From positions 1 to 64,000 of the forward strand of contig NZ_MECJ01000004.1 of assembly GCF_014596475.1 (NCBI RefSeq): a stretch of 64,000 nucleotides of DNA. The letters run 5' to 3'. The position numbers were made by a program, and so were the translations under genes. Shown here one piece after another: positions 53,304-61,217 of this stretch (its first letter is position 1; each line of letters begins with the position of its first letter). The stretch is from Streptomyces sp. CBMA152 (GTDB lineage: Bacteria; Actinomycetota; Actinomycetes; Streptomycetales; Streptomycetaceae). The notes under the pieces are model-generated. The model worked only from the letters and a program-made list of their open reading frames with translations. It was not told the origin of the DNA and searched no databases.

Positions 53304-54146
53304 TCATACGCGGCAGAGGATCTCGCCGTGCGGGACCATGAACCAGGCGTCGTCGGCGCGGGCCCACTCCCGCCAGCCGTGCGCGATCGCGGCCAGCTCG
53401 GCCTCGGTGGCGTGGCCGCCCTCGACCGCGAGGCGCGCGTACGAGGAGGCCACCGTGCGCTCGGCCCACAGCTCGCTCCACCAAGTGCGTTCGTCGTCGG
53501 TGGCGTAACACCAGGTGGCCGCCGTCGAGGTGATGTCGGTGAACCCGGCCTGCTTGGCCCAGGACCGCAGCCGTCGTCCGGCGTCGGGCTCGCCGCCACT
53601 CGTACGGGCGACCCGGTGGTACAGGTCCAGCCACTCGTCCAGGACCGGTACTTCGGGGAACCAGGTGAAGGCGCCGTAGTCGGCGTCTCGGGCCGCGACG
53701 ATGCCGCCGGGCTTGGTGACGCGCCGCATCTCGCGCAGCGCCTGGACGGGGTCGCCCACGTGTTGCAGCACCTGGTGGGCGTGGACGACGCAGAACGTGT
53801 CGTCCGGGTAGTCCAGCGCGTGGACGTCGGCGACGCCGAACGACATGTTCGTACGCCCCGCTTCGGCGGCGTGCGCACGCGCCTGCTCGACGATGTCCGG
53901 CGCCGCGTCGACGGCGGTGACATGGCCGTCGGGGACCAGCGCGGCCAGGTCGGCGGAGATGGTGCCGGGGCCGCAGCCGATGTCCAGGACCTGCATGTGA
54001 GGCTTGAGTTCGCCGATCAGATACGCGGCGGAGTTGACGGCGGTGCGCCAGCGGTGCGAGCGCAGCACGGACTCGTGATGGCCGTGGGTGTAGACGGCGG
54101 TCTCTTTGGACGACGTGGACGACGTGGGCGATGTGGACGACGGCAT
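53304..54146 (-). CDS. Class I SAM-dependent methyltransferase (UbiE/MenG-like)
   Basis: 280 residues. Motif I is VLDIGCGPGTISADLA near residue 58, followed by VTAVDAAPDIVEQARAHA and the motif II region NMSFGVADVHALDYPDDTFC and motif III AREMRR-type LREMRRVTKPGG. The acceptor is unknown; the C-terminal part is diverged from UbiE proper. ATG 54146 has GGGAG about 7 bases upstream and starts a Ser/Thr-rich N-terminus; more upstream starts add only low-complexity sequence. Confidence 0.85.
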   Translation of the reverse strand: MPSSTSPTSSTSSKETAVYTHGHHESVLRSHRWRTAVNSAAYLIGELKPHMQVLDIGCGPGTISADLAALVPDGHVTAVDAAPDIVEQARAHAAEAGRTNMSFGVADVHALDYPDDTFCVVHAHQVLQHVGDPVQALREMRRVTKPGGIVAARDADYGAFTWFPEVPVLDEWLDLYHRVARTSGGEPDAGRRLRSWAKQAGFTDITSTAATWCYATDDERTWWSELWAERTVASSYARLAVEGGHATEAELAAIAHGWREWARADDAWFMVPHGEILCRV

Positions 54147-54403
54147 GGCCGGCTCCCTCTCTCGACGTTCTCTCGGTCGGTGTGCGGTGACGTGAACGCT
54201 ACGTGCTCGTGTCGGATCGTGAGACCTGTGTTTCGCCATATGGACAACGCTCGTTGATGCGCGGGATGGGCGCGGGTGTTCGAGCCCGGCGCGCTCCGGG
54301 GCGGCCGTGGGTGAACCAGTGGGCACTACCGCTGGTCCGGAACAACCCGTAGCGTCTGGGGCGTTACCCCTGCCGAGCCGGAATGATCACTTGGGAGGGC
54401 ATG

Positions 54404-55165
54404 ATGAGCGTTGTTTCGATCAGATACGTGGGCGGACCCACCGCCGTCGTGGACATCGACGGCATACGACTGGTCACCGATCCGACCTTCGACACTCCGG
54501 GGGACTATCCGATCGGCCCCGACCGCAAGCTGGTCAAGACGGCCGGACCGGCGATCGAGGCGGACGAGACGGGCGCGGTGGACGCCGTTCTGCTCTCGCA
54601 CGACCAGCATCCCGACAACCTGGACGAGTCCGGGCGGGCGTATCTGAGCCGGGTGCCGGTGGTTCTGTCGACGGCCGCCGCGCACTCGCGGCTCGGGGAC
54701 GCCGTGACGCCGCTGGCCAATTGGGAGACGTACTCGCTCGGTGAGCGGCTGTTGATCACCGGGGTGCCCGCGCTGCACGGGCCCGAGGGGGCGGAGGCGT
54801 TGGCGGGGGAGGTCACCGGGTTTGTGCTGCACGGTGACGCGTTGCCGACGGTGTATGTCAGCGGGGACAACGCCTCGCTCGACCATGTGCGTGCCGTTGC
54901 CGAGCGGTTCGGGCCGATTGATGTGGCCGTGCTTTTTGCCGGGGCCGCGCGTACTCCGCTCTTTGACGGTGCGCCTCTTACGCTGACCAGCGAGGCTGCC
55001 GCCGAGGCCGCGCAGATCCTTGGGGCTCGGCATGTGGTGCCGCTCCACTTCGAGCACTGGGGGCACTTCAGCGAAGGGGCGGATTCTTTGGCGGAGGCGT
55101 TCGCCGGCGCGGGGCTGGGGGACCGGTTGCGGCTGCTGAAGCCGGGTGAGGTGTTCACCGGGTAG
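54404..55165 (+). CDS. MBL-fold metallo-hydrolase
   Basis: 253 residues. ATG 54404 (second of a tandem pair) is preferred because GGGAGG ends 5 bases upstream. The metal motif LLSHDQHPDNLDESG departs from the usual HxHxDH (it reads H-D-Q-H-x-D-N), though the Asp and second His are kept, and a later His is in HVVPLHFEHWGH. It belongs to the UlaG-type sugar-lactonase-like MBL group; no substrate is known. It is convergent with the PAP2-kinase gene with a hairpin element in the gap. Confidence 0.83.
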   Translation: MSVVSIRYVGGPTAVVDIDGIRLVTDPTFDTPGDYPIGPDRKLVKTAGPAIEADETGAVDAVLLSHDQHPDNLDESGRAYLSRVPVVLSTAAAHSRLGDAVTPLANWETYSLGERLLITGVPALHGPEGAEALAGEVTGFVLHGDALPTVYVSGDNASLDHVRAVAERFGPIDVAVLFAGAARTPLFDGAPLTLTSEAAAEAAQILGARHVVPLHFEHWGHFSEGADSLAEAFAGAGLGDRLRLLKPGEVFTG

Positions 55166-55170
55166 CGGGT

Positions 55171-55240
55171 GCGTTTTCAACTGCGGGTCGTCGTGGGCTG
55201 GTCGCGCAGTTCCCCGCGCCCCTGTAGGTGCGGGGGGACC
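55171..55240. repeat. Dispersed GC-rich hairpin element, copy 6
   Basis: GTTTTCAACTGCGGGTCGTC and GCGCAGTTCCCCGCGCCCCT match the left arm; the right arm is reduced to GGTGCGGGGGGACC. It lies between the convergent MBL and PAP2-lipid kinase genes. Confidence 0.8.
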
Positions 55241-55285
55241 GCATTGGATTGCCGCGAGCCCGCTCGGCGGCGACAAAAGGCACTG

Positions 55286-56791
55286 TCAGGGACGTGTCAG
55301 CGGGCGGTACACCGTAAGGGCCTCCGGGAGTTTGTCCACCAGCAACTCGCCCTGTACGTGCGTCACTTCGCCGTCGTACGCCACCGGCGTGTCCGGGGAG
55401 AGGCCCTCGATGTGGAGGCGGCGCAGGCGTTCCGCCGCGTGGGCGGGGGAGCGGCTGAGGGGGCCCGCCAGCGCGGCCGCGAGGAGGCGCAGGCCGGGCA
55501 GTCGGCCGCCGTGCACCACGCGGACGTCCAGCAGTCCGTCCGCCAGGTCGAAGCGGCGGGCCGGGGCCGGGCCGAGGCGCTGGTAGAGGCAGTTGCCCGC
55601 GAACAGGAGCCACAACGCGCGCCTGCTGCCGTGCAGTTCGGCCTCCAGTGGGCGTTCGCCGCCGAGGACCCGGTACGCCGCGAGCACCCCGGCCGCCCAG
55701 CTGCCGATGCGGGGCGACCAGTGCTCGCGCAGCCGTACCAGCTCCGGGTACACGCCCAGGCTGAACGTGTTGACGAAGTATCCGGCGGCGGCGCCGTCCG
55801 GGCCGGGGGTGAACCGGCCGAGGTCCACCTTCACGGCATCGCCCGAGGCCAGCGCCCGCGCGGTGTCCTGGACCTCGTCGATGCCCAGGTCCTTGGCGAA
55901 GTGGTTGAGAGTGCCGCCGGGGAAGACGGCGAGCGGCACGCCGTGCTGGGCGGCGGCCGCGGCGGCCCGGTTCACCGTTCCGTCGCCGCCGCAGACCCCG
56001 AGCGCGCGGCCGCGTCGGGCCGCCTTCTCCAAGGTCGCCGTCACGTCCTGCGGCGCGCACTCCATCACCTCGGCCAGCGGCAGTGCGTCGCGTACGGCGG
56101 CGGCCTGGGCGGCGGCCGTGCCGGAGGCTTCGTTGACCACGACCACCAGGTGCTTGCCGCCGGGCAGTGCCGGTGCGTCCGCGTGCGGGCGGCCCGGGGT
56201 GGGCAACTGGCGCCGGGTGGGGACGAGGCCGCGCACCGCGAAGGCCGCGCCGACGCCGAGGGCCGCGCCCACCAGGACGTCACCCGGATAGTGCACGCCC
56301 GTGTACACCCGGGAGGCGGCCACCGAGAACGCGACCGGCGCCATCACCGCGCCCCAGCCCCGGGACTCAAGCGCGACGCCCGTCGCGAAGGCGGCCGCCG
56401 AGGCGGAGTGCCCGGACGGGAAGGACGTGGTGATCGGCTGCCGCTTCAACTGGCGTACCAGCGGCACCAGTTCCAGTATCGGCCGGGGCCGTCGTACCGA
56501 CCGCTTGGCCACCGTGTTGACGGTTGCCGAGGCGAGTGCGAGGGAGGCCACCCCGCGCAGCGCGGCCCGGCGCGCCCGGGGCGAGCGGGTGGCTGCCATC
56601 GCGGCGGCCACGCCGAACCACAGCAGCCCGTGGTCGGCGGACCGGCTCAGCCTCGGCAGCACCGCCCGCGCCCCCGGCCAGCGCCGGTCCGCGGCCAGCC
56701 GGAACAGCGCCAGGTCATGGGCGTCGAGACGGCGGGGGAGGCCGGTGGGCCAGGCGGACGGGGGGTGCGGCACGGAATCCGGAAACGACAT
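55286..56791 (-). CDS. PAP2 phosphatase fused to a diacylglycerol/lipid kinase
   Basis: 501 residues. N-terminal PAP2 acid phosphatase (about 60-200): KRSVRRPRP, FPSGHSASAAAFATG, SRVYTGVHYPGDV. C-terminal DAGK catalytic domain (about 225-501): VCGGDGTVNRAAAAAAQHGV and VFPGGTLNHFAKDLGIDE. One arm removes phosphate from a lipid phosphate while the other phosphorylates a lipid such as diacylglycerol or ceramide, so the fusion could interconvert them. ATG 56791 is used; further in-frame starts (to 56914) lie in the 31-base repeats. About four hydrophobic stretches of the PAP2 half suggest membrane attachment. Confidence 0.88.
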   Translation of the reverse strand: MSFPDSVPHPPSAWPTGLPRRLDAHDLALFRLAADRRWPGARAVLPRLSRSADHGLLWFGVAAAMAATRSPRARRAALRGVASLALASATVNTVAKRSVRRPRPILELVPLVRQLKRQPITTSFPSGHSASAAAFATGVALESRGWGAVMAPVAFSVAASRVYTGVHYPGDVLVGAALGVGAAFAVRGLVPTRRQLPTPGRPHADAPALPGGKHLVVVVNEASGTAAAQAAAVRDALPLAEVMECAPQDVTATLEKAARRGRALGVCGGDGTVNRAAAAAAQHGVPLAVFPGGTLNHFAKDLGIDEVQDTARALASGDAVKVDLGRFTPGPDGAAAGYFVNTFSLGVYPELVRLREHWSPRIGSWAAGVLAAYRVLGGERPLEAELHGSRRALWLLFAGNCLYQRLGPAPARRFDLADGLLDVRVVHGGRLPGLRLLAAALAGPLSRSPAHAAERLRRLHIEGLSPDTPVAYDGEVTHVQGELLVDKLPEALTVYRPLTRP

Positions 56792-56805
56792 GGCGCATGG
56801 GTACC

Positions 56806-57003
56806 CGTCCGCGGCCGACACAATCAGCGCGTCATCCGTGCGCCCGGGGCGCTGTCGGTGCTTGAGCCGCGCGCCTGGGGCGCAACAAGCCCGTGAGCCG
56901 CGCGCCCGCGACACGGTCGGTGTTCGAGCCGCGCACCCGGAGCGCGATCAGCCCCTGAGCCGCGCCCCCGCGACGCAATCAGTGCTTGAGCCGCGCGGCC
57001 GCG
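56806..57003. repeat. 31-base tandem direct repeats, five full units plus degenerate ends
   Basis: Units run 56837-56867, 56868-56898, 56899-56929, 56930-56960 and 56961-56991. A weaker copy precedes (56806-56836) and the first 12 bases of another follow. Each begins CGCGCGCCCG-like and ends with GAGC. 31 is not a multiple of three, and reading frames across it change, so it is not coding. It occupies the gap between two divergent genes, where promoters are expected. Confidence 0.9.
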
Positions 57004-57020
57004 TTCGCGAGAGTGGCCCC

Positions 57021-57608
57021 ATGGATTCCCACGCAGCCGCGGACCGCGATCCGCTCCTCGACCGCCACCGCGAAGCCCTCACCCTCTTCGGGGCCCGCGT
57101 CCACGCCGTCCGGCCCGACCAGTGGGACCTCCCCACGCCCTGCACCGACTGGACCGTAAGGGACCTCGTCAACCATCTGGTCGTCGAGCAGCTGTGGGTG
57201 GTGCCGTTGGTCGACGGCCGCTCCCTCGCCGACGTGGGTGACGCGTTCGACGGCGATGTGCTCGGCAGCGCCCCGGTCGCGGCCTGGGACACGGCCAAGG
57301 ACGCCGCGCTCGCCGCGTTCGCGGGGCCCGGCGCGCTCGACGGCACGGTCCACCTCTCGTACGGAAAGACGCCCACCACCGCGTACTGCTCGCAGATGGT
57401 GGCGGACGCGGTGGTGCACGCCTGGGACCTGTCCCGGGCGATCGGTGCCGACGAGCGGCTGCCGGACGCCCTGGTGGACGCGGCGGCGCGCGAGTTCGGC
57501 CAGTACGCCGACGAACTGCCCAGGAGCATGTTCCACGCGCCGGTGAAGGTGTCCGCAGCGGCCGACGCGCAGACCCGGCTCCTGGCCATGCTCGGCCGGG
57601 AGGTCTGA
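57021..57608 (+). CDS. TIGR03086-family (DinB-like, maleylpyruvate-isomerase-type) metal-binding protein
   Basis: 195 residues. Four-helix DinB/MDMPI fold: WDLPTPCTDWTVRDLVNHLV (His in the first metal motif), and VADAVVHAWDLSRAIGADER with the second His. Bacillithiol/mycothiol-dependent isomerases and transferases belong here; in actinomycetes most members of this subfamily are uncharacterised. ATG 57021 lies right after the tandem repeats, whose last unit is within 30 bases of the start, so repeat number could influence expression. Confidence 0.87.
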   Translation: MDSHAAADRDPLLDRHREALTLFGARVHAVRPDQWDLPTPCTDWTVRDLVNHLVVEQLWVVPLVDGRSLADVGDAFDGDVLGSAPVAAWDTAKDAALAAFAGPGALDGTVHLSYGKTPTTAYCSQMVADAVVHAWDLSRAIGADERLPDALVDAAAREFGQYADELPRSMFHAPVKVSAAADAQTRLLAMLGREV

Positions 57609-57634
57609 CGAATCTGACGTTCCCTCAGATCTCT

Positions 57635-58111
57635 TCAGTCGAGCGGGGGTTCCAGGCGCTGCGGCCGGAACCCCGGCGAGGGCCGCTCCGGCCAGGTCTG
57701 CGGAGCGGCCCGGCTGATCGCGGCGAGCGTGGAGCGCGGGGACTGGGCCTCGGCCACGTCGCCGAGGCTCACCATGCCCAGCGGGCACCCGTCGCGCACC
57801 ACCGGCAGCCGGCGCACCGCGTGCCGCCGCATCAGCCGTGCCGCCGTGTCCAAGTCGTCGTCGGGCCCCACGCACACCGGTGAGGGTGTGCACACCGACT
57901 GGACGTTGACGGTCAGCGGGTCCACCCCGTCGGCCACCGCGCGCAGGGTGATGTCCCGGTCCGTGAGCACCCCGATCAGTTTGTCGCCCTTGGCGACGAG
58001 CACATCGCCGATGTCCTGGGCGCGCATCAGCTGGGCCGCCTCCACCAGCGAGGCGTCGGGGCGTACCGCCGTGACGCCGGCCGTCATGACCTCCCGGACG
58101 TACTGTGCCAT
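57635..58111 (-). CDS. CBS-domain-pair protein
   Basis: 158 residues carrying two CBS domains (YVREVMTAGVTAVRPDASLV and SVCTPSPVCVGPDDDLDTAA) that bind adenine nucleotides as a sensing module; the rest is a short Pro/Arg-rich tail. It is cytoplasmic and may regulate a partner by ligand-dependent association. A SigB-type promoter candidate lies 54-78 bases upstream, and the divergent gene is a SigB-family sigma factor, suggesting stress-linked expression. Confidence 0.87.
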   Translation of the reverse strand: MAQYVREVMTAGVTAVRPDASLVEAAQLMRAQDIGDVLVAKGDKLIGVLTDRDITLRAVADGVDPLTVNVQSVCTPSPVCVGPDDDLDTAARLMRRHAVRRLPVVRDGCPLGMVSLGDVAEAQSPRSTLAAISRAAPQTWPERPSPGFRPQRLEPPLD

Positions 58112-58164
58112 CGCTGTCCGCCTCGTCTCCGTCTCGCCGCGTCCTTTTGGCCTGTCGCGGCGCA

Positions 58165-58189
58165 GTACCCCTCCCGTGGCGAACCATGC
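58165..58189 (-). promoter_or_regulatory. SigB-type promoter candidate for the CBS gene
   Basis: On the minus strand GCAT, a 15-base spacer and GGGTAC fit the published consensus GNNT-N14-16-GGGTAY of S. coelicolor SigB. The -10 (58165-58170) is about 54 bases from the start codon. Such a short consensus also occurs by chance. Confidence 0.4.
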
Positions 58190-58370
58190 GCGTACACAAG
58201 GGTGTTTGGAGCCGGTGGCGCCGGGCATGCGCTTACCGTGCTTCGGACCGGAGGCACGTCCGTGGGAGCGGCTGTCCGCTCCGGACGTGACCGAGCCCCG
58301 GCCGCACACCCGGTTCGGGCCTTCCCACGGTGACAACCATCCGATTCCACCGTTCGAGGGACTGTTCCGC

Positions 58371-59207
58371 ATGCGTACTCACGCACACGCCACAGCGAAG
58401 CACCCGCACGACGACGCCCCCGACACCGCGGCCGCCTTCGCCCGCCTCATCGCCCTGCCCGACGGGCCCGAACGCGAGGCACTGCGGCAGGAGCTGATCC
58501 GGGCCTGGCTGCCGATGGCCGAGCGGCTGGCCGGTCGGTTCCGCAACCGGGGCGAGTCCATCGAGGACCTGCGCCAGGTCGCGGCGCTCGGCCTGGTGAA
58601 GGCCGTCGACCGCTACGACCCGGAGCGCGGGGCCGCGTTCGAGAGCTTCGCCGTGCCGACCATCACCGGTGAGCTCAAACGGCACTTCCGCGACCACATG
58701 TGGACCCTGCACGTGCCGCGCCGGGTGCAGGACCTGCGCGGCCGGGTCCGCGCCGCCCGCCAGGAGCTCGCCCAGACCGTCGGCGGCCACAGCCCTTCGG
58801 TCGCCGAGCTCGCCGCGCACACCGGGATGACCGAGGACGAGGTCAAGGCCGGCCTCGAAGCCCTCGACAGCTACTCCGCGCTTTCCCTGGACGCCGAACT
58901 GCCGGGCGCACAGGACGGGTTCAGCCTCGGCGACTCGCTGGGCGCGCCCGATCCGGCGCTCGACGTCGTCGTCGACCGCGAGGCGGTCAAGCCGGGGCTG
59001 CGCCGACTGCCGCCCAGGGAGCAGCAGATCCTCTACATGCGGTTCTTCCGCGACATGACACAGAGCCGGATCGCCGAGGACCTGGGCATCTCCCAGATGC
59101 ACGTCTCCCGGCTGATCACCCGCTGCTGCACTCGGCTGCGGGACCAGGCTCTTCGGGACCAGGCTCCGCGCGATCGTCGTCGCCCGCCCCGGCGGGACGC
59201 CGCATAG
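58371..59207 (+). CDS. RNA polymerase sigma factor, SigB/SigF/SigG family
   Basis: 278 residues with sigma-70 group 3 regions: region 2 (IEDLRQVAALGLVKAVDRYD, FESFAVPTITGELKRHFRDH), region 3 (SPSVAELAAHTGMTEDEVKA) and region 4 (LPPREQQILYMRFFRDMTQS, SRIAEDLGISQMHVSRLI). It directs RNA polymerase to stress or developmental promoters and is likely controlled by an anti-sigma/anti-anti-sigma switch. ATG 58371 matches the family; its 3' end overlaps the convergent PAS-GAF gene by 92 bases. Confidence 0.92.
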   Translation: MRTHAHATAKHPHDDAPDTAAAFARLIALPDGPEREALRQELIRAWLPMAERLAGRFRNRGESIEDLRQVAALGLVKAVDRYDPERGAAFESFAVPTITGELKRHFRDHMWTLHVPRRVQDLRGRVRAARQELAQTVGGHSPSVAELAAHTGMTEDEVKAGLEALDSYSALSLDAELPGAQDGFSLGDSLGAPDPALDVVVDREAVKPGLRRLPPREQQILYMRFFRDMTQSRIAEDLGISQMHVSRLITRCCTRLRDQALRDQAPRDRRRPPRRDAA

Positions 59208-60318
59208 CAAGGGCGGTATGGCGGGACATCACGTCCATCGCCTGCCCCTCCGCCATCGAGAACGGCCGCGCCGCGCCCGTACGGAACAGCGTCAGCACTG
59301 CTTGTACGGGGCCGGGCGCCCCCAGCGGTACGCACAGCAGTGACGTCACATCGGCGAGCGCGAGGACGGGTGCCCCGGCCGGGTCGTGGCCGAAGCCGTC
59401 GGTGTCCTCGGGCTGCACCTGGAGCGAGGTCGTCCCGGCCCGGGCCGCCTCCGCGACGAGCGGGCAGGAGGCCGGGTCCTGGGCGGCGACCATCTGCCGC
59501 AGGGCGGTGGACTCGCGGGCGGCCGGGCCGAGCACACTGGTCCGGCGCAGCCCGCCGTCCACCAGGTCGGCGACCACCCACTGGGCGAAGCGCCCGCAGA
59601 GCACCCGGGCGGCCGTGTCCAGGATCTCGCCGCGCTCGCCGGGCGCCAGCCGCAGCAGCGCCCCCGCCATCGTGTCGATGAGGTCCATGAGTTCGGCGTG
59701 CCGGGTCGACTCGGCGAGATCGGGCAGCTCGGGCGGCGGCGCGGCGGCCGTCGCCCGGGATATCCCCGGCTGGAGCACCACGAGCACCGCCGGGTGCGGC
59801 TCGTCCGGCGGGCGCAACGCGGTCAGTGTGGCCAACAGCGGCTCCTCGGGCCGCTGTTGGAGCCGTACGGTCAGGCCGCGGTCGCCGTCGCCGCGCGCCA
59901 CGGCGGCGGCCTGCGAGCGGAACGCGCCCCGGTCGCCCGGCATCAGCAGCGCGGCGAGCGGCCGCCCGGTCGCGTATCCGGCCCGGGTGCCGGTGAGGCC
60001 GGTCGCCGCGAAGTTCAGCCTGCGGACCACCGTTTCGCGGTCGACCAGGAGGACCGGCAGCGGCAGCCGCTGGAAGAGCGCCTTGAGGAGCAGCCGTTCC
60101 TGCCGGTCGCCGGGTGAGCCGGACGCGGCGCCCGCGCCGGTGACGAACTGCTCGTAGCGGGGCCACAACTGCTCGGCCACATGCTGGAGTTCGAACAGGG
60201 CCGCGTCCAGGACCGTCAGATGCTCCCCGGCCCCTTGCGAGCGCGCGGTGCGCAGCTCGCCGACCCGTCTGACGAAGTCCGCCAGTTCCTCGCCGAATTC
60301 GTCCGCCGTCTGCGTCAT
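59116..60318 (-). CDS. PAS-GAF sensor protein
   Basis: 400 residues: an N-terminal coiled helix (about 1-75), a PAS domain (about 80-190, PLPVLLVDRETVVRRLNFAA), and a GAF domain (about 225-370, LDTAARVLCGRFAQWVVADL). No kinase, phosphatase or output domain is present, so it may be a scaffold-type sensor acting through partners. The final 30 codons overlap the sigma factor's 3' end; the family-like sequence ends before the overlap, so the tail may be less constrained. It is divergent from the GAF-ANTAR gene. Confidence 0.85.
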   Translation of the reverse strand: MTQTADEFGEELADFVRRVGELRTARSQGAGEHLTVLDAALFELQHVAEQLWPRYEQFVTGAGAASGSPGDRQERLLLKALFQRLPLPVLLVDRETVVRRLNFAATGLTGTRAGYATGRPLAALLMPGDRGAFRSQAAAVARGDGDRGLTVRLQQRPEEPLLATLTALRPPDEPHPAVLVVLQPGISRATAAAPPPELPDLAESTRHAELMDLIDTMAGALLRLAPGERGEILDTAARVLCGRFAQWVVADLVDGGLRRTSVLGPAARESTALRQMVAAQDPASCPLVAEAARAGTTSLQVQPEDTDGFGHDPAGAPVLALADVTSLLCVPLGAPGPVQAVLTLFRTGAARPFSMAEGQAMDVMSRHTALAMRRPAGAGDDDRAEPGPEEPGPAAECSSG

Positions 60319-60389
60319 ACCAGCAAGTTAGCCGGTGCCGCCGTTTCCCGGGCCCGCCAGCGGGAAGGCGCCGTACAGGAGGTTCTTCC

Positions 60390-61103
60390 ATGCTGTACGA
60401 GACGGAACGCCAACGACCGGAATCCGCATCCGCCACCCCCGTACGCATGCTGTCCCGACTCGCCGAGCAGTCGGTGCGCTGCGCGCCCGCCACGTGCGGG
60501 GCCGTCGCGACCATCGCCGACAGCGGACCCGAGCGCCGGGTCACCGCCACCCACCCCGACCTCGCGCCGCTCGTCTCCGTCCAGCTCGCCTGCGGCGACG
60601 GGCCCATCCCGACCGCGCTGGACGTCGGCGCGCCGGTGGACAGCGAGGACCTGCTGACCGAGGACCGCTGGCCCGGATACCGCGCGCTGGCCCTCGAATC
60701 GGGCGTACGGGCCTGTGTCACCCTCCCCTTCCGCCGCTCCGGCATCGAGGTCACCCTCAGCCTCTACAGTTTCCGCCCCGGCCCCCTCGACGAGGCCGCC
60801 CGCTCGGTCATCGGCATCCTCGGCGAGGAGACCACGGCCCGCCTGGTGCGCGAGCGCCGCTACCACGCGGCTCTCGCCGAGGTCGAACAACTGGAGACGG
60901 CACTGCGCTCGCGCCCGGTCATCGACCAGGCCAGCGGCATCGTGATGCATGTCCTGGGCTGTGGCGCCGAGGACGCGTTCGGCGTGCTGCGCAGCCTGTC
61001 GCAGCGCGCCAACCGCAAGCTGTCCGAGGTCGCCGAGGGCGTCGTCCGCACCAAGGGCCGCGGCCTTGAGGACGAGCTGGCCGCCCTGCACCCGTCCGCC
61101 TGA
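60390..61103 (+). CDS. GAF-ANTAR RNA-binding antiterminator
   Basis: 237 residues. A GAF domain (about 20-150, GYRALALESGVRACVTLPFR) precedes a coiled linker and an ANTAR domain (about 165-230, AALRSRPVIDQASGIVMHVL-like run, LRSLSQRANRKLSEVAEGVV). ANTAR domains bind paired hexaloop RNA stems to prevent termination. I could not assign a target stem here. GGAGG at 60379-60383 gives ATG 60390. Downstream 115 bases separate it from the aminotransferase-like gene. Confidence 0.9.
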   Translation: MLYETERQRPESASATPVRMLSRLAEQSVRCAPATCGAVATIADSGPERRVTATHPDLAPLVSVQLACGDGPIPTALDVGAPVDSEDLLTEDRWPGYRALALESGVRACVTLPFRRSGIEVTLSLYSFRPGPLDEAARSVIGILGEETTARLVRERRYHAALAEVEQLETALRSRPVIDQASGIVMHVLGCGAEDAFGVLRSLSQRANRKLSEVAEGVVRTKGRGLEDELAALHPSA

Positions 61104-61217
61104 CCCCGCGCGTCCCGCCCGCCCCACTTCCGTACGCATGCGGAGCGGCGCCGCCGAGCAAACCTCCGTATAAAGGGCTCAGGGGCCCGAGACGGCGGGG
61201 CGCGAAGGAGGCGGCGC

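Noticed and set aside
55171..55240. Insertion-sequence ends
   Set aside because: The repeats are inverted arms of a hairpin, without transposase frames or target duplications.
56837..57003. Possible CRISPR array
   Set aside because: Units are directly contiguous with no spacers, and no cas genes are near.
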